Assembly (NCBI RefSeq): GCF_014192275.1
Contig: NZ_JACHXR010000002.1
Location: 267,583-331,582, forward strand
DNA from: Halomonas stenophila
Lineage (GTDB): Bacteria; Pseudomonadota; Gammaproteobacteria; Pseudomonadales; Halomonadaceae
Reading direction: 5' to 3'
DNA length: 64,000 bases
Shown one piece after another: positions 24,073-36,292 of the stretch. The position numbers were made by a program, and so were the translations under genes. The notes below the pieces were generated by a model that saw nothing but the letters and a program-made list of their open reading frames with translations, did no database searches and had not been told where the DNA came from. Each line of letters starts with the position of its first letter. Within the stretch, counting starts at the first letter, position 1.

Positions 24073-24885
24073 TCAGCCGCGCAGCCGGGTCAGGCCCTCC
24101 TGGGCGCTGGAGGCGACGAGCCGGCCGTGCCGGTCGTAGATGCTGCCCCGGCTGAGGGCTCGGGCGCCGCCGGCCCAGGGGCTGTCCATGTCGTAGAGCA
24201 GCCAGTCGTTGACCTTGACGTCGTGATGGAACCACAGGGCGTGATCGAGGCTGGCGATCTGCAGCGAGGGGTCGCCGAAATGGATGCCGTGGGGCACCAG
24301 GGCGGTGGTCAGCAGGTTGAAGTCGGAGCTGTAGGCGAGCAGGTAGCGGTGCAGCGCGGGATCGTCGGGTAGCTCGCCGGCCAGCCGGAACCACAGCCGC
24401 TTGCGCGCCGGCTGGCCGGCCTCGGCCGTGTCGTCCAGGGGCAGGAACTCGATGGGGTGGCCCGGGAAGCGGGTCACCCGGCCGGCCCCCGGGGCCACTC
24501 GCTCGGGGGGAGTCACCTCGGGCATCCGCGGCTGATGGGCGAGGCTCGTCTCCTCGCCGTGGAAGGAGGCGCTGCAGAAGAAGATCGGCCGGCCCTTCTG
24601 GATGGCGGTGACCCGGCGGGTGGTGAAGCTGGCGCCGTCGCGCACGGCATCGACCTGGTAGACCACCGGGCGGCTGGCGTCACCGGGGCGCAGGAAGTAG
24701 CCGTGCAGGGAGTGCACCCGCCGCGAGGCGTCCACGGTGTGGGTCGCGGCGGAGAGGGCCTGGCCCAGCACCTGGCCGCCGAACAGCTGGGGCAGGCCGA
24801 GGTCCTGGCTGCGACCGCGGAACAGGTTCTCTTCCAGGGGTTCGAGACCGAGCAGGTCCACCAGGGCGTTCAGGGCGTCGGGCAT
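24073..24885 (-). CDS. tesB: Acyl-CoA thioesterase II (TesB family)
   Basis: Double hot-dog thioesterase of 270 residues that hydrolyses acyl-CoA to free acid and CoA in the cytoplasm. The first hot-dog has FGGQVLGQALSAATHTVD and the second SLDHALWFHHDVKVNDWLLY. The catalytic triad region is recognisable: Asp in YSSDFNLL, Ser/Thr in RALSRGSIYD, Gln in SSAQEGL. ATG 24885 is chosen over upstream in-frame starts because GGAGG sits about 9 bases before it. It is divergent from tadA. The next gene on the strand has its own leader. Confidence 0.93.
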   Translation of the reverse strand: MPDALNALVDLLGLEPLEENLFRGRSQDLGLPQLFGGQVLGQALSAATHTVDASRRVHSLHGYFLRPGDASRPVVYQVDAVRDGASFTTRRVTAIQKGRPIFFCSASFHGEETSLAHQPRMPEVTPPERVAPGAGRVTRFPGHPIEFLPLDDTAEAGQPARKRLWFRLAGELPDDPALHRYLLAYSSDFNLLTTALVPHGIHFGDPSLQIASLDHALWFHHDVKVNDWLLYDMDSPWAGGARALSRGSIYDRHGRLVASSAQEGLTRLRG

Positions 24886-24910
24886 TCCGGGTATCCTCCA
24901 GGGACCATGA

Positions 24911-25459
<549 letters not shown>

Positions 25460-25495
25460 CGGCGGCGGGTCATGCGGGAGGCGAGCCCCGCCGGC

Positions 25496-26959
25496 TCAAC
25501 TGCTCGGGGGGACCAGGTCGAAGAGGCCGCTCTCGGCCTCTCCGGGGAGCCGGGCGTTGAGCTGGTGGAACTGCTGCTGGCTGCGGTCCACGTAGGCGAG
25601 GATCTCGTAATAGCGGCGGATATTGCGGACATAGATGACCGGTTCGCCGCCCCGTGCATAGCCGTGCCGCGTCTGGCTGAACCATTCGCGCTCCTGGAGC
25701 AGCGGCAGGGCGTCGCGCACGTCCGCCCAGGCGTCGGGGTCGCCGCCTCGGCTCTCTACGAGGCGGCGGGCATCGTAGAGGTGGCCGAGGCCGACGTTGT
25801 AGGCGGCCAGCGCCATGAACAAGCGGTCTTCCCCGGTGATCGACTCGGGCAGGCGGTCCTTCAACCCGCGAAGGTAGCGCGCCCCGCCGCCGATGCTCTG
25901 GGCCGGGTCGAGCCGGTTGTCGACGTCCATCTCCGCGGCGGTGGCGTTGGTCAGCATCATCAGGCCGCGCACGCCGGTCGGTGAGGTGGCGCGGGGGCGC
26001 CAGTGGGATTCCTGGTAGCCCACTGCGGCGAGCAGTTTCCAGTCGAAGCCCGAGCCCCGTGCCGCCTCGCGGAACAGCGCGGTGTAGTCCGGCAGGCGGG
26101 CGTGGACATGGCCGATGAAGGTGCGGGCGCCGACGTACTCCAGGTAGTTGTCGCGGCCGAAGTAGCGGGTCTCGAGGCGCTCGAGCAGGCCGCTGCCCTG
26201 GAGCTGGTCGAGGAAGCGATTGGCCTCGCGGACCAGGCCGAGCCCCTGGCCGGCGGGGAAGGCCCAGGCCAGGGAGAGCGGCTTGCCGAGGCGGAAGCCG
26301 TCCTCCACCTCGGGAAAGAACAGGCGGTTGAGGCGAAACTGGTGCTCGAAGACCACGGCGGCATCCAGGCGACCGTCGGCCACCTGGCCCAGCAATGCCG
26401 CCACTTCCATGTCGTCGGACTCCTTCCAGCCGAGATGGGGGTGCTCGGCCTGCAGCTCGCGCATCACCCGGTCGGTCCCGGTGTCGCTGAGGGTGCCGAT
26501 CTCCAGTCCCGCCAGGTCGTCGATGCCCTGCGGTGGCGGCAGCCCGCGGCGATAGACCAGCAGCGGCTGCAGCGGCATGATCGGCCGGCTGAACAGCAGG
26601 CCCGGCTGGGTCGGGTCCAGGGGCAGGGCGGCGGCACCCAGGTCCCCCTCCTCGCGGACCGCCTCCAGGACGCCGGCGATATTGTGGTCGGCGTCGAGGG
26701 TCAGGCTGACGCCCAGGTGGTCGGCGAAGCGGCGCATCAGCTCGTACTCGAAGCCGGTGGGGCCCTCGCGCCCCTCGTAATAGGTGGTGGGGGTGTTGCG
26801 GGTCTGGATGCTGAGGAAGTCCCGCTCGCGCACGGCCTCCAGGTGCGGCCCCGGCGAGCGGTCCGGCGGGTCGGGGACCAGGCCGAGCAGCAGGAGGGCG
26901 CACAGGGTCAGGTAGCCTCGCCGGTGGCGGCGGAGGTGGGCGAACAGGGATGCAGGCAT
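25496..26959 (-). CDS. mltF: Membrane-bound lytic murein transglycosylase F
   Basis: Protein of 487 residues with an N-terminal hydrophobic export or anchor segment ([12 protein letters not shown], about 17-28). A periplasmic solute-binding-like (ABC substrate-binding protein 3) domain (about 45-270) is followed by a C-terminal SLT lysozyme-like domain. The catalytic glutamate is E317 in GYQESHW, and the SLT motif [16 protein letters not shown] follows. It cleaves peptidoglycan to 1,6-anhydro products recycled by the AmpD pathway, whose gene is also in the window. ATG 26959; divergent from purL. Confidence 0.93.
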   Translation of the reverse strand: MPASLFAHLRRHRRGYLTLCALLLLGLVPDPPDRSPGPHLEAVRERDFLSIQTRNTPTTYYEGREGPTGFEYELMRRFADHLGVSLTLDADHNIAGVLEAVREEGDLGAAALPLDPTQPGLLFSRPIMPLQPLLVYRRGLPPPQGIDDLAGLEIGTLSDTGTDRVMRELQAEHPHLGWKESDDMEVAALLGQVADGRLDAAVVFEHQFRLNRLFFPEVEDGFRLGKPLSLAWAFPAGQGLGLVREANRFLDQLQGSGLLERLETRYFGRDNYLEYVGARTFIGHVHARLPDYTALFREAARGSGFDWKLLAAVGYQESHWRPRATSPTGVRGLMMLTNATAAEMDVDNRLDPAQSIGGGARYLRGLKDRLPESITGEDRLFMALAAYNVGLGHLYDARRLVESRGGDPDAWADVRDALPLLQEREWFSQTRHGYARGGEPVIYVRNIRRYYEILAYVDRSQQQFHQLNARLPGEAESGLFDLVPPSS

Positions 26960-27116
26960 GGGCGCGGTGGGCAGCGACGGGAGGCTCCACCTTACCCAGC
27001 CGCCGGTCGGCTGTCATCCATGCCGATTTCTCGCGACCGGTGCTTTCCAGTATCATGTGCGCTCGTTGCCGCCGGCCGCGGCCCCGTCATTCCGCTTGTT
27101 TCAGAGGCCCCAGGAT

Positions 27117-30100
27117 ATGCTCGAACTGCGTGGTGCGCCCGCCTTATCCGCTTTCCGTCATGCCAAGCTGCTGGCCGCCCTGCGTGCCGCCGTTCCCGAG
27201 GTCGAGGCACTCACCGCCGACTATCTGCACTTCGTCGATCACGAGGGCGACCTGGCCGGCGAGGACCGGCGCCTGCTCGAGCGGTTGCTGGACTATGGCC
27301 CGAGCCGGGACGAGGACGCCGCCGCCGGCGAGGGCCGGCTGTTCCTGGTGATACCCCGCATCGGCACCCAGTCGCCCTGGTCCTCCAAGGCCACCGATAT
27401 CGCGCACAACTGCGGCCTGACCCGGATCCGGCGCCTGGAGCGGGGCATCGCCTACCGGGTGAGCTTCGCCGGCACCCTCTCCGAGGCGGCCTTCGAGACC
27501 GTCACCGCGCTGCTCCACGACCGCATGACCGAGGCGGTGCTGTTCGACGCCTCGGATGCCGCGCGGCTGTTCGCCCATCACGAGCCGGCGCCGCTCGGCC
27601 AGGTGGATATCCTCGCCGGCGGTCGCGCCGCCCTGGAGGCCGCCAACGTCGAGCTGGGCCTGGCGCTCGCCGAGGACGAGATCGACTACCTGTACGAGGC
27701 CTTCCAGGGGCTCGAGCGCAATCCCTCGGATGTCGAGCTGATGATGTTCGCCCAGGCCAACTCCGAGCACTGCCGCCACAAGATCTTCAACGCCGACTGG
27801 GTAGTGGACGGCGAGGCCCAGCCGCGCTCGCTGTTCAAGATGATCAAGAACACCTACGAGGCCTCGCCGGACGACATCCTCTCCGCCTACAGCGACAACG
27901 CCGCGGTGATTCGTGGCAGCCAGGCGGGCCGCTTCTTCGCCGCACCGCTGACCGGCGGCGCCGCCGAGCGCGCCGTCTACGGCACCCATCGGGAGCCGGT
28001 GAACATCCTGATGAAGGTGGAGACCCACAACCACCCCACGGCCATCGCCCCGCACCCGGGGGCGGCCACCGGGGCCGGCGGCGAGATCCGCGACGAGGGC
28101 GCCACCGGCATCGGCGGCAAGCCCAAGGCGGGCCTGACCGGCTTCACCGTCTCCAACCTGCGCATCCCCGAATTCGTCCAGCCCTGGGAGGCCTTCGACT
28201 ACGGCAAGCCCGAGCGCATCGTCAGCGCCCTGGACATCATGCTGGAGGGGCCCATCGGCGGCGCCGCCTTCAACAACGAGTTCGGCCGGCCCAACCTGGC
28301 CGGCTACTTCCGCAGCTACGAGCAGGAGGCCCTGGGCGGTGAGGGCATCGAGCGCCGCGGCTACCACAAGCCGATCATGCTGGCCGGCGGCTACGGCAAC
28401 ATCCGCGAGGAGCACGTCGAGAAGGGCGAGATTCCCGTCGGCGGCAAGCTGATCGTGATGGGCGGTCCGGCGATGCTGATCGGCCTGGGCGGCGGGGCGG
28501 CCTCCTCGATGGCCTCCGGCGCGTCCAGCGCCGACCTCGACTTCGCCTCGGTGCAGCGCGACAACCCCGAGATCGAGCGCCGCGTCCAGGAGGTCATCGA
28601 CCGCTGCTGGGCGCTGGGCGGCGACAACCCGATCCGCTTCATCCACGACGTGGGCGCCGGCGGCCTCTCCAACGCCCTGCCGGAGCTGGTCAAGGACGGC
28701 GAGCGGGGCGGGCGCTTCGAGCTGCGCGAGGTGCCCAACGCCGAGCCGGGCATGAGCCCGCTGGAGATCTGGTGCAACGAGGCCCAGGAGCGCTACGTGC
28801 TGGCCGTGGCCCCGGAGGACCTGGCGACCTTCGACGCCCTGTGTCGGCGCGAGCGCTGCCCCTACGCGGTGGTCGGCGAGGCCATCGAGGTTCACCACCT
28901 GGAGGTCCGTGACGGCCACTTCTCGACCCAGCCGGTGGACCTGCCGATGAGCGTGCTGTTCGGCAAGCCGCCGAAGATGCAGCGCGAGTTCACCCGCGAG
29001 CGCCGCGAGATGCCCGGCGTGATGCTCGACAACCTGGACCTGCGCGAGGCCATGGACCGGGTGCTGCGCCTGCCCACCGTGGCCGCCAAGAACTTCCTGA
29101 TCACCATCGGCGACCGCTCCATCACCGGCCAGGTGGCCCGCGACCAGATGGTCGGCCCCTGGCAGGTGCCGGTGGCCGACGTGGCCGTGACCACGGCGAC
29201 CTTCGATACTCATGCCGGAGAGGCCATGGCCATGGGCGAGCGCCCGCCGGTGGCGCTGATCGACCCCGCGGCCAGCGCCCGCCTGGCGGTGGCCGAGACC
29301 ATCACCAACCTGGCCGCCGCGCCGATCGCCAAGCTCGGCGACATCAAGCTCTCCGCCAACTGGATGAGCGCGGCCAGCCATCCCGGCGAGAACCAGGCGC
29401 TGTATGACGCCGTGCATGCCGTGGGCATGGAGCTGTGTCCGGCACTGGGCATCGCGGTGCCGGTGGGCAAGGACTCCATGTCCATGCGTACCGCCTGGGA
29501 GGAAGAGAACGGCAAGGGCGAGCGCGAGGAGAAGAGCGTCACCGCGCCGCTGTCGCTGGTGACCACCGGCTTCGCCCCGGTCACCGATGCCATGCGCACC
29601 CTGACCCCGCAGATCAACCTGGAGCAGGACGAGTCCGACCTGATCCTGGTCGACCTGGGCGGTGGCCGCAATCGCCTCGGCGGCTCGGCGCTGGCCCAGG
29701 TGTATGGCCAGGTGGGCGACGCCTGCCCGGACCTGGACGACCCGGAGGACCTCAAGGCCTTCTTCTCGGTGATTCAGGGCCTCAACGCCGACGGCAAGCT
29801 GCTGGCCTATCACGACCGCAGCGACGGCGGCCTGCTGGTCACCCTGCTGGAGATGGCCTTCGCCGCCCATGCCGGCCTCGAGATCAAGCTCGACTGGCTG
29901 ATCGACGAGCCCACCGAGGCCTTCAATGCGCTGTTCGCCGAGGAGTTGGGGGCGGTCATCCAGGTCTCGCGGCAGTACACCGAGGCGGTGCTGGCGCAGT
30001 TCGCCGCGGCGGGCCTCGAGACCTGCGGCGTGATCGCCCGGCCGCGCTACGACGACCAGGTGCGGGTGACCCTGTTCGAGGAGCCGCTGCTCGAGACCAC

Positions 30101-31055
30101 CCGCCTGCTGGCCCAGCGCACCTGGACGGAGACCAGCTATCGCATGCAGGCGCTGCGCGACAACGCCGACTGCGCCAAGAGCGAGTTCGACGGCCTGCTC
30201 GATGGTCGCGACCCCGGCCTCTCGGCGGTGCCGACCTTCGACGTCGACGAGGACATCGCCGCCCCCTTCGTCAACACCGCCAAGCCGGCGGTGGCGGTGC
30301 TGCGCGAGCAGGGCGTCAACGGCCACCTGGAGATGGCCTGGGCCTTCGACCAGGCCGGCTTCGAGGCGGTGGACGTGCACATGAGCGACATCCTCGAGGG
30401 GCGGGTGTCTCTGGAGGACGTCAAGGGCCTGGTGGCCTGTGGCGGCTTCTCCTACGGCGACGTGCTGGGCGCCGGCGGCGGCTGGGCCAAGTCGGTGCTG
30501 TTCAATGCGCGTGCCCGGGAGCAGTTCGCCGGCTTCTTCGCCCGCGACGACAGCTTCTCCCTGGGGGTCTGCAACGGCTGCCAGATGCTCGCCCAGCTCA
30601 AGGAGCTGATCCCCGGCGCCGAGGACTGGCCGCGCTTCGTGCGCAACGAGTCGGAGCAGTTCGAGGCCCGGGTGGCCATGGTGCGGGTGGAGGAGAGCCC
30701 GTCGATCCTGCTCGCCGGCATGGAGGGCTCGCGGTTGCCGATCGCCGTGGCCCACGGGGAGGGGCGCGCCGAATTCCGCGACAGCGCCCACCTGCGCGGC
30801 ATGCAGGGCAGCGCCCAGGTGGCGCTGCGCTATGTGGACAACTATGGCCAGGTCACCACCCGCTATCCGGCCAATCCCAACGGCTCGCCGTCGGGGATCA
30901 CCGGCCTGACCACCCCGGACGGCCGGGTGACCATCATGATGCCGCACCCGGAGCGTGTGGTGCGGGCGGTGACCAACTCCTGGCGGCCGGCCGAGTGGAC
31001 CCGCGACGGGGCCTGGATGCGCCTGTTCCGCAACGCCCGGCGCTGGCTGGGCTGA
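27117..31055 (+). CDS. purL: Phosphoribosylformylglycinamidine synthase PurL (large type)
   Basis: Single-chain FGAM synthase of 1312 residues: N-terminal PurS-like domain, two AIRS-type ATP-binding halves and a C-terminal class I glutamine amidotransferase. Key segments: [34 protein letters not shown] (nucleotide and FGAR site), [23 protein letters not shown], and the amidotransferase nucleophile in GVCNGCQML with MPHPERV near the end. It catalyses FGAR + Gln + ATP to FGAM in purine synthesis. ATG 27117 is preceded by AGGA. A strong hairpin follows the stop. Confidence 0.97.
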   Translation: MLELRGAPALSAFRHAKLLAALRAAVPEVEALTADYLHFVDHEGDLAGEDRRLLERLLDYGPSRDEDAAAGEGRLFLVIPRIGTQSPWSSKATDIAHNCGLTRIRRLERGIAYRVSFAGTLSEAAFETVTALLHDRMTEAVLFDASDAARLFAHHEPAPLGQVDILAGGRAALEAANVELGLALAEDEIDYLYEAFQGLERNPSDVELMMFAQANSEHCRHKIFNADWVVDGEAQPRSLFKMIKNTYEASPDDILSAYSDNAAVIRGSQAGRFFAAPLTGGAAERAVYGTHREPVNILMKVETHNHPTAIAPHPGAATGAGGEIRDEGATGIGGKPKAGLTGFTVSNLRIPEFVQPWEAFDYGKPERIVSALDIMLEGPIGGAAFNNEFGRPNLAGYFRSYEQEALGGEGIERRGYHKPIMLAGGYGNIREEHVEKGEIPVGGKLIVMGGPAMLIGLGGGAASSMASGASSADLDFASVQRDNPEIERRVQEVIDRCWALGGDNPIRFIHDVGAGGLSNALPELVKDGERGGRFELREVPNAEPGMSPLEIWCNEAQERYVLAVAPEDLATFDALCRRERCPYAVVGEAIEVHHLEVRDGHFSTQPVDLPMSVLFGKPPKMQREFTRERREMPGVMLDNLDLREAMDRVLRLPTVAAKNFLITIGDRSITGQVARDQMVGPWQVPVADVAVTTATFDTHAGEAMAMGERPPVALIDPAASARLAVAETITNLAAAPIAKLGDIKLSANWMSAASHPGENQALYDAVHAVGMELCPALGIAVPVGKDSMSMRTAWEEENGKGEREEKSVTAPLSLVTTGFAPVTDAMRTLTPQINLEQDESDLILVDLGGGRNRLGGSALAQVYGQVGDACPDLDDPEDLKAFFSVIQGLNADGKLLAYHDRSDGGLLVTLLEMAFAAHAGLEIKLDWLIDEPTEAFNALFAEELGAVIQVSRQYTEAVLAQFAAAGLETCGVIARPRYDDQVRVTLFEEPLLETTRLLAQRTWTETSYRMQALRDNADCAKSEFDGLLDGRDPGLSAVPTFDVDEDIAAPFVNTAKPAVAVLREQGVNGHLEMAWAFDQAGFEAVDVHMSDILEGRVSLEDVKGLVACGGFSYGDVLGAGGGWAKSVLFNARAREQFAGFFARDDSFSLGVCNGCQMLAQLKELIPGAEDWPRFVRNESEQFEARVAMVRVEESPSILLAGMEGSRLPIAVAHGEGRAEFRDSAHLRGMQGSAQVALRYVDNYGQVTTRYPANPNGSPSGITGLTTPDGRVTIMMPHPERVVRAVTNSWRPAEWTRDGAWMRLFRNARRWLG

Positions 31056-31075
31056 TCTCCCGCGCCAGCCGACAC

Positions 31076-31112
31076 GCCGACGCCCGGACCATGGTCCGGG
31101 CGTCGGCGTTTT
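31076..31112 (+). terminator. purL terminator
   Basis: GCCGACGCCCGGACC (31076-31090) pairs perfectly with GGTCCGGGCGTCGGC (31093-31107) and is followed by GTTTTC. This is a 15-bp stem, one of the strongest in the window. It also lies downstream of the convergent zinc-ribbon gene, just past its stop codon on the other strand. Confidence 0.9.
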
Positions 31113-31130
31113 CGACAGGGGAAAACGGGG

Positions 31131-31343
31131 TCAGGAGGCGCCGTCACCGCTGGGCGATTCCCGCTTCAGTTGCGCCTCCAGGTCATCGAGGAGGTGGCGG
31201 AACTGGGCCTGGAAGTAGTCGTGGCGGCCGAAGTCGTGACCGCAGCCATCGCAATAGACGTGATACTGATCATGGCGCCCCGGCGGGAACCGCTTCACTC
31301 GGCTGCCGCACTTGGGGCATTCGGGGCGGGTCTTCGCTTTCAT
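31131..31343 (-). CDS. Small C4 zinc-ribbon protein
   Basis: Protein of 70 residues. CPKC (C9, C12) and CDGC (C31, C34) form a four-cysteine zinc ribbon with basic residues between, and a charged helix (FRHLLDDLEAQLKRE) follows. No named family is recognised; such small ribbons often bind nucleic acid or partner proteins. ATG 31343 is preceded by AGGAGAGG. An upstream promoter and a perfect hairpin in the leader suggest it is truly expressed and perhaps regulated. Confidence 0.75.
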   Translation of the reverse strand: MKAKTRPECPKCGSRVKRFPPGRHDQYHVYCDGCGHDFGRHDYFQAQFRHLLDDLEAQLKRESPSGDGAS

Positions 31344-31367
31344 ATGCGCCTCTCCTGTCTCGACGAT

Positions 31368-31427
31368 GGGCGATCCAATCGCCCGGGGCTTACCCCTAGG
31401 TATCATGGCTGGTCGCGTTTTGGTCAA
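31368..31427 (-). promoter_or_regulatory. Promoter and leader hairpin of the zinc-ribbon gene
   Basis: On the minus strand TTGACC (31422-31427), a 17-base spacer and GATACC (31399-31404) form a promoter. The predicted transcript then contains GGGCGAT-TGG-ATCGCCC (31368-31384), a perfect 7-bp hairpin just before the ribosome site; a GGGG/CCCC pair (31385-31396) overlaps the start-site region. The rest of the 312-base spacer 31344-31655 shows no gene. Confidence 0.5.
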
Positions 31428-31655
31428 GTGACGACCGTTGAATGCCGACTTATGGAGGATCCTTCCATCAAGGCTTGCGCTACCCCGCTGGCGGTCTGCA
31501 AGAGCGCCGCGGGGCGCCGGCATGGGGACCGGGAGCCCGTGACGGAGTGTGAGGCGGATGCATGAAAGACTGAGCCTGCGCTGCTAAGCGGCAGCGCCCC
31601 TGACGCGGCCGCCCGCGGCCGGTAAGATGGCGCTCCCATGCCTCGAGGTGCCGCC

Positions 31656-33449
31656 ATGACCGAAGCCGCCACCCCCACCCTGCGTCCCTATCAGCGCCAG
31701 GCAGTCGCCCGGGTGGTGGAGCACTTCCGCGTCACCGACGACCCCGCGGTGGTGGTGCTGCCCACCGGCAGCGGCAAGTCGCTGGTGATCGCCGAGCTGG
31801 CGCGCCTGGCCCGCGGCCGGGTGCTGGTGCTGGCCCATGTGCGCGAGCTGGTCGAGCAGAACCACGCCAAGTACCTGGCCTACGGGCTCGAGGCCGACAT
31901 CTTCAGCGCCGGCCTGGGCCGCAAGGAGGCAGCCCGTCAGGTGGTGTTCGGCTCGGTGCAGTCGGTGGTGAGAAACCTCGAGCGCTTCGACGACGATGCC
32001 TTCACCCTGCTGGTGATCGACGAGTGCCATCGGGTCTCGCTGGAGGAGGACTCCAGCTATCGTCGGGTCATCGCTCACCTGCGCGAGCGCAACCCGCGAC
32101 TCAAGGTGCTGGGCCTGACCGCCACGCCTTATCGGCTGGGGCAGGGCTTCCTCTATCACCGCCACTACCACGGCATGGTGCGTGGCGCCGAGGACTGCTT
32201 CTTCCGCGACTGCGTCTTCGAGCAGCCGCTGCGGCTGATGGTCAAGCAGGGCTATCTCGCCGCCCCCCGCCTGGTCGACGCCGCCGTGGAGCGTTACGAC
32301 TTCTCTGTGTTGGCGCCGGGCAGCGGCGACCTGTTCCAGGAGGCGGAGCTGAACCGGGTGGTGGCCGGCCATCGCGCGACCCCGTCGATCATCGAGGAAG
32401 TGGTCGCGCGCGGCGCCGAGCGAGCCGGGGTGATGCTCTTCGCCGCCAGCGTGGCCCACGCCGAGGAGATCCTCGGCTACCTGCCGGCCGGCGAGGCGGC
32501 GCTGATCACCGGGGCCACCCCTGCCGCCGAGCGCGAGGCGGTCATCGCCGCCTTCAAGGGCCGGGAGCTCAAGTACCTGGTCAACGTGGCGGTGCTGACC
32601 ACCGGCTTCGATGCGCCCCACGTGGACCTGATCGCCATCCTGCGTCCCACCGAATCGGTGGGCCTCTACCAGCAGATCGTCGGCCGCGGCCTGCGCCTCG
32701 CCCCCGGCAAGGCCGATTGCCTGATCCTCGACTATGCCGGCAATCCCTGGGACCTCTATGCCCCCGAGGTGGGCAGCCCCAGGCCCGCGGCGGACACCGA
32801 GCCGGTGCAGGTCGAGTGCCCCCAGTGCGGCCACGCCAACCTGTTCTGGGGGCGGCGCGACGGCGAGCTGGTCATCGAGCACTTCGGGCGGCGCTGCCAG
32901 GGGCTGGTGGAAGATGACGAGGGTCGGCAGGGCGCGGCCTCGGGCGCCCCTCTCAGGCAGTGCGACTTCCGCTTTCGCTTCAAGGTCTGCGATCAGTGCG
33001 GCGCCGAGAACGATACCGCCGCGCGGCGCTGCCACGGCTGCGAGGCGCTGCTGGTGGATGCCGACGACAAGCTGCGCGAGGCGCTCAAGCTGCGCGACGC
33101 CCGGGTGCTGCGCGTCTCCGGCATGGAACTTCAGGCCACCGTCAACGGCCGCGGCCTGCCGCGGCTCAAGGTCGTCTACCATGACGAGGACGGCGCCACC
33201 CTCAGCGAGTGGTTCGCCCTGGAGACCCCGGCCCAGCGCGGCGCCTTCGCCGCGGTCTTCCTGCGCGAGCACCTGCGGGCGCCGGGCAGTCGCTGGTCGC
33301 CGACCACGCCGGAGGAGGTGGTCCGCGAGCAGCGCCGGCTGCGGGCGCCGGACTTCGTCATCGGCCGCCAGGTCGGTCGGCACTGGCAGGTGCGACGCAA
33401 GCTCTTCGACTACACCGGGCGCCATCGCCTCGCCGCCGAGGCCGAGTGA
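31656..33449 (+). CDS. radD: DNA repair helicase-like ATPase RadD
   Basis: SF2 protein of 597 residues closely matching E. coli RadD (YejH, 586 residues). Walker A PTGSGKS (about 36-42), DECH box in [18 protein letters not shown] and the C-terminal [14 protein letters not shown] are intact. A cysteine-rich zinc module follows ([26 protein letters not shown]). RadD assists RecA-dependent double-strand-break repair. ATG 31656 has GAGGTG before it and begins at the conserved TLRPYQ region; an in-frame ATG at 31638 is less likely. Confidence 0.94.
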   Translation: MTEAATPTLRPYQRQAVARVVEHFRVTDDPAVVVLPTGSGKSLVIAELARLARGRVLVLAHVRELVEQNHAKYLAYGLEADIFSAGLGRKEAARQVVFGSVQSVVRNLERFDDDAFTLLVIDECHRVSLEEDSSYRRVIAHLRERNPRLKVLGLTATPYRLGQGFLYHRHYHGMVRGAEDCFFRDCVFEQPLRLMVKQGYLAAPRLVDAAVERYDFSVLAPGSGDLFQEAELNRVVAGHRATPSIIEEVVARGAERAGVMLFAASVAHAEEILGYLPAGEAALITGATPAAEREAVIAAFKGRELKYLVNVAVLTTGFDAPHVDLIAILRPTESVGLYQQIVGRGLRLAPGKADCLILDYAGNPWDLYAPEVGSPRPAADTEPVQVECPQCGHANLFWGRRDGELVIEHFGRRCQGLVEDDEGRQGAASGAPLRQCDFRFRFKVCDQCGAENDTAARRCHGCEALLVDADDKLREALKLRDARVLRVSGMELQATVNGRGLPRLKVVYHDEDGATLSEWFALETPAQRGAFAAVFLREHLRAPGSRWSPTTPEEVVREQRRLRAPDFVIGRQVGRHWQVRRKLFDYTGRHRLAAEAE

Positions 33450-33534
33450 GCCGCGGCTTACCCTGGGCGGCGGCCCTTGGTAGACTGTGCGGTCGATCAT
33501 TCGCCGACCCACCAGCCCGGAGGCCAGGCCCCGC

Positions 33535-34503
33535 GTGAGCGAGACGCCATCGTCCATCGAAGCGCCCGATGCCCCGCCGGGGGCCGGCGGCGCCGCGGCC
33601 GAGCCCGGTGCGGCGGAGCAGAGCGCGGCGGTGCTCGGCCGGCTGTTCGACGAGCCGATCACCCAGCTGCCCGAGGATCTCTACATCCCGCCGGAGGCGC
33701 TGCGGGTCTTCCTCGAGGCCTTCGAGGGGCCGCTGGACCTGCTGCTCTACCTGATTCGGCGGCAGAACCTGGATATCCTGGCCATCGACGTGGCCGCCAT
33801 CACCCGCCAGTACATCGAGTACGTGGAGCTGATGAAGGCCATGGAGATCGAGCTGGCCGGCGAGTACCTGCTGATGGCGGCGATGCTCGCCGAGATCAAG
33901 TCGCGGACCCTGCTGCCCAAGCCGCCCAGGGAGGGCGGCGACGACGAGGAGGAAGACCCGCGGGCCGAGCTGATCCGCCGCCTGCAGGAGTACGAGCGGC
34001 TCAAGAACGCCGCCGAGGCGCTGGCCGAGCTGCCGCGGCTGGGTCGCGACTGGTTCCCGGCCCGGGCGGCCCTGCCGCCCCTGGAGTCGCGGGTGGTGCA
34101 CCCGGACGTGGAACTCGACGAGTTGCTGGGCGCGCTGGCCGGCATCCTGCGCCGCGCCGAGCTCAATCAGGCCCACCAGGTCAGCCGCGAGGTGCTGTCG
34201 ACCCGGGAGCGCATGCTGGCGATCATGGAGCGCCTGCATCATGAGCACTACACCCCCTTCGAGGCGCTGTTCCGCCTCGAGGAAGGCCGCTCCGGGGTGG
34301 TCGTCACCTTCATGGCGATCCTCGAGCTGGCCAAGGAGGCGATGATCGAGATCGTGCAGAACGCGCCACTCTCGCCGATCCATGTGCGGGCCCGGGTGGC
34401 CGCGGAGGAGGAGGGCGACGAGGCGGCGGCGTTCGACGACACCGGCGAGGAGGGCGAGAGCGCCTTCGTGCCGCAGGACGACGATGGGAGCGAGCCGGCA
34501 TGA
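33535..34503 (+). CDS. scpA: Segregation and condensation protein ScpA
   Basis: Kleisin subunit (322 residues) that bridges SMC and ScpB in chromosome condensation. The conserved core FEGPLDLLLYLIRRQNLDI (about residues 62-80) and ITRQYIEYVELM are clear, and the C-terminal winged helix spans about 215-285. Acidic low-complexity tails at both ends fit a halophile proteome. GTG 33535 is preferred because GGAGG lies 11 bases upstream; an earlier in-frame GTG at 33487 has no ribosome site. It overlaps scpB by four bases (ATGA). No smc gene is in the window. Confidence 0.93.
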   Translation: MSETPSSIEAPDAPPGAGGAAAEPGAAEQSAAVLGRLFDEPITQLPEDLYIPPEALRVFLEAFEGPLDLLLYLIRRQNLDILAIDVAAITRQYIEYVELMKAMEIELAGEYLLMAAMLAEIKSRTLLPKPPREGGDDEEEDPRAELIRRLQEYERLKNAAEALAELPRLGRDWFPARAALPPLESRVVHPDVELDELLGALAGILRRAELNQAHQVSREVLSTRERMLAIMERLHHEHYTPFEALFRLEEGRSGVVVTFMAILELAKEAMIEIVQNAPLSPIHVRARVAAEEEGDEAAAFDDTGEEGESAFVPQDDDGSEPA

Positions 34504-35390
34504 CCGCCATGGAATTCCCCGATGCCCTGGACGAGATCCTCGAGGCCGCCCTGCTGGCGGCGGGCGAGCCGCTCTCGCTGGAGCGCCTCGATGCGCTCTT
34601 CGACGACCACGAGCGCCCGCCGAGGCGAGCGCTGCGGGAGGCCCTGGGGCGGGTCGAGTTGCGTCACGAGCGCGGCGCCATGGAGCTGCTCGAGACCGCC
34701 TCGGGCTACCAGCTGCGCATCCGGCCGCGACTCTCGCCCTGGGTGTCGCGGCTGTGGGACGAGCGCCCGCAGCGCTACTCCCGGGCGTTGCTCGAGACCC
34801 TGGCACTGATCGCCTATCGCCAGCCGGTGACCCGCGGCGACATCGAGGAGGTGCGCGGCGTCACGGTGAGCGGGTCGATCATGCGCACCCTGGTCGATCG
34901 CGGCTGGGTGCGGGTGGTGGGGCACCGGGACGTGCCGGGCCGTCCGGCGGTCTATGCCACCACCCGGGCCTTCCTCGACGACTTCGGCCTCAAGACCCTC
35001 GACGAGCTGCCGCCGATGCACGAGCTCAAGGGCTTCGATGCCCCCGAGGAGAGCCTCGAGGACGAGCCGCCGCCGCCCCAGCACGAGCTGCTGGCCCAGG
35101 CGGATGCCCCGCCGGAGGAATCGGGCGAGACGCCGGCGGCGGACGCTACACCAGACGACGCGACGTCGCCCGAGAGCGGCGACGCCGCCGCCGCGGAGGC
35201 CAGGGAGGCCGCCGCGGCCAGCGAGACGACGGCCGGGACGGCCGACGATTCCCACGCCGGGACGGCGTCAGCACGGACGGGCCTGAGCTTCGCCGACCTC
35301 GAGGCTCGCCTGTCCGAACGTGCCCGGGGCCGCGTCGACGATGACGCTGCCGCGGGGGCGGAATCCACTACCAGCGAGACAGACGACTGA
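34500..35390 (+). CDS. scpB: Segregation and condensation protein ScpB
   Basis: Winged-helix partner of ScpA, 296 residues. The double winged-helix core (about residues 8-175) includes [20 protein letters not shown] and [15 protein letters not shown]. The C-terminal 110 residues are an acidic Ala/Glu/Asp/Pro-rich extension of low complexity, longer than in most ScpB. It starts inside the scpA stop (ATGA) and its own stop overlaps the rluB start (TGATG), so the three genes are translated as one unit. Confidence 0.93.
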   Translation: MTAMEFPDALDEILEAALLAAGEPLSLERLDALFDDHERPPRRALREALGRVELRHERGAMELLETASGYQLRIRPRLSPWVSRLWDERPQRYSRALLETLALIAYRQPVTRGDIEEVRGVTVSGSIMRTLVDRGWVRVVGHRDVPGRPAVYATTRAFLDDFGLKTLDELPPMHELKGFDAPEESLEDEPPPPQHELLAQADAPPEESGETPAADATPDDATSPESGDAAAAEAREAAAASETTAGTADDSHAGTASARTGLSFADLEARLSERARGRVDDDAAAGAESTTSETDD

Positions 35391-36241
35391 TGAGCACCAC
35401 CACCGAGAAACTGCAGAAGGTCCTGGCCCGGGCGGGCCTGGGGTCGCGCCGCGAGATGGAAGCCGCCATCGCCGACGGCCGGGTCAAGGTCAATGGCCAG
35501 GTGGCCACGTTGGGCGACCGCATCGAGAGCCGCGATCGGGTGGCCCTCGATGACCGGCCGGTGACCCTGCGGGCCGCCGACGAGGTGCCGCGCCGGGTGA
35601 TCATGTACAACAAGCCCGAGGGCGAGCTGTGCACCCGCAAGGACCCCGAGGGGCGTCGCACCGTCTTCGACCGGTTGCCACGCCTCAAGGGCGAGCGCTG
35701 GATCGCCATCGGCCGGCTGGACATCAACACCAGCGGGCTGTTGCTGTTCACCACCGACGGGGAGCTGGCCAATCGCCTGATGCATCCCTCCACCCAGATC
35801 GAGCGCGAGTACGCCGTGCGGGTCATGGGCGAGGTCAAGCCGGAGCAGCTCAAGGCCATGGTCGAGGGGGTGATGCTCGACGACGGCCCGGCTCGCTTCA
35901 CCGATGTCCAGGAGTTCGGCGGCGAGGGCATCAACACCTGGTTCCACGTGGTGATCATGGAAGGCCGCAATCGCGAGGTGCGTCGGCTCTGGGAATCCCA
36001 GGGCCTGACGGTCAGCCGCCTCAAGCGGGTGCGCTACGGCAACATCTTCCTCGACAAGCGCGCCAAGGCCAGCGAGTGGGTGGAGCTCAGCCAGGACGAG
36101 ATCGACGACCTGGCCGAGATGGCCGGGCTGTCGCCCCGCAAGGTGCCGGAGCTGACGCCCGACGAGAAGAACCGCTGGAGCCGCGACAAGCACAAGCGCC
36201 GGCCGGTGCAGGCGATGCGCAAGCCCAAGGCACGTCGTTAG
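35390..36241 (+). CDS. rluB: 23S rRNA pseudouridine-2605 synthase RluB
   Basis: Pseudouridine synthase of the RsuA/RluB/E/F family, 283 residues. An N-terminal S4 RNA-binding domain (about 6-60, [18 protein letters not shown]) is followed by the catalytic domain with D111 in [13 protein letters not shown] basic C-terminal tail ([10 protein letters not shown]) is typical of RluB. It isomerises U2605 of 23S rRNA. Last gene of the scpA-scpB-rluB unit, overlapping scpB by one base. A GC-rich imperfect inverted repeat without a T-run follows before the tRNA promoter. Confidence 0.94.
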   Translation: MSTTTEKLQKVLARAGLGSRREMEAAIADGRVKVNGQVATLGDRIESRDRVALDDRPVTLRAADEVPRRVIMYNKPEGELCTRKDPEGRRTVFDRLPRLKGERWIAIGRLDINTSGLLLFTTDGELANRLMHPSTQIEREYAVRVMGEVKPEQLKAMVEGVMLDDGPARFTDVQEFGGEGINTWFHVVIMEGRNREVRRLWESQGLTVSRLKRVRYGNIFLDKRAKASEWVELSQDEIDDLAEMAGLSPRKVPELTPDEKNRWSRDKHKRRPVQAMRKPKARR

Positions 36242-36292
36242 CGGGCGCCTGCCCCCGGCCGGGGAGGCGGGCGCCGGAAGGCAAAAAAGTCC

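Noticed and set aside
27144..30947. Open frame of over 1200 codons antisense to purL
   Set aside because: Low-complexity His/Gly/Gln/Val-rich translation and exact overlap with a clear purL; it is a third-codon GC-skew shadow. The same applies to long antisense frames opposite aceE (48289-51030), aceF, acs, lhr and the EF-G-like gene.
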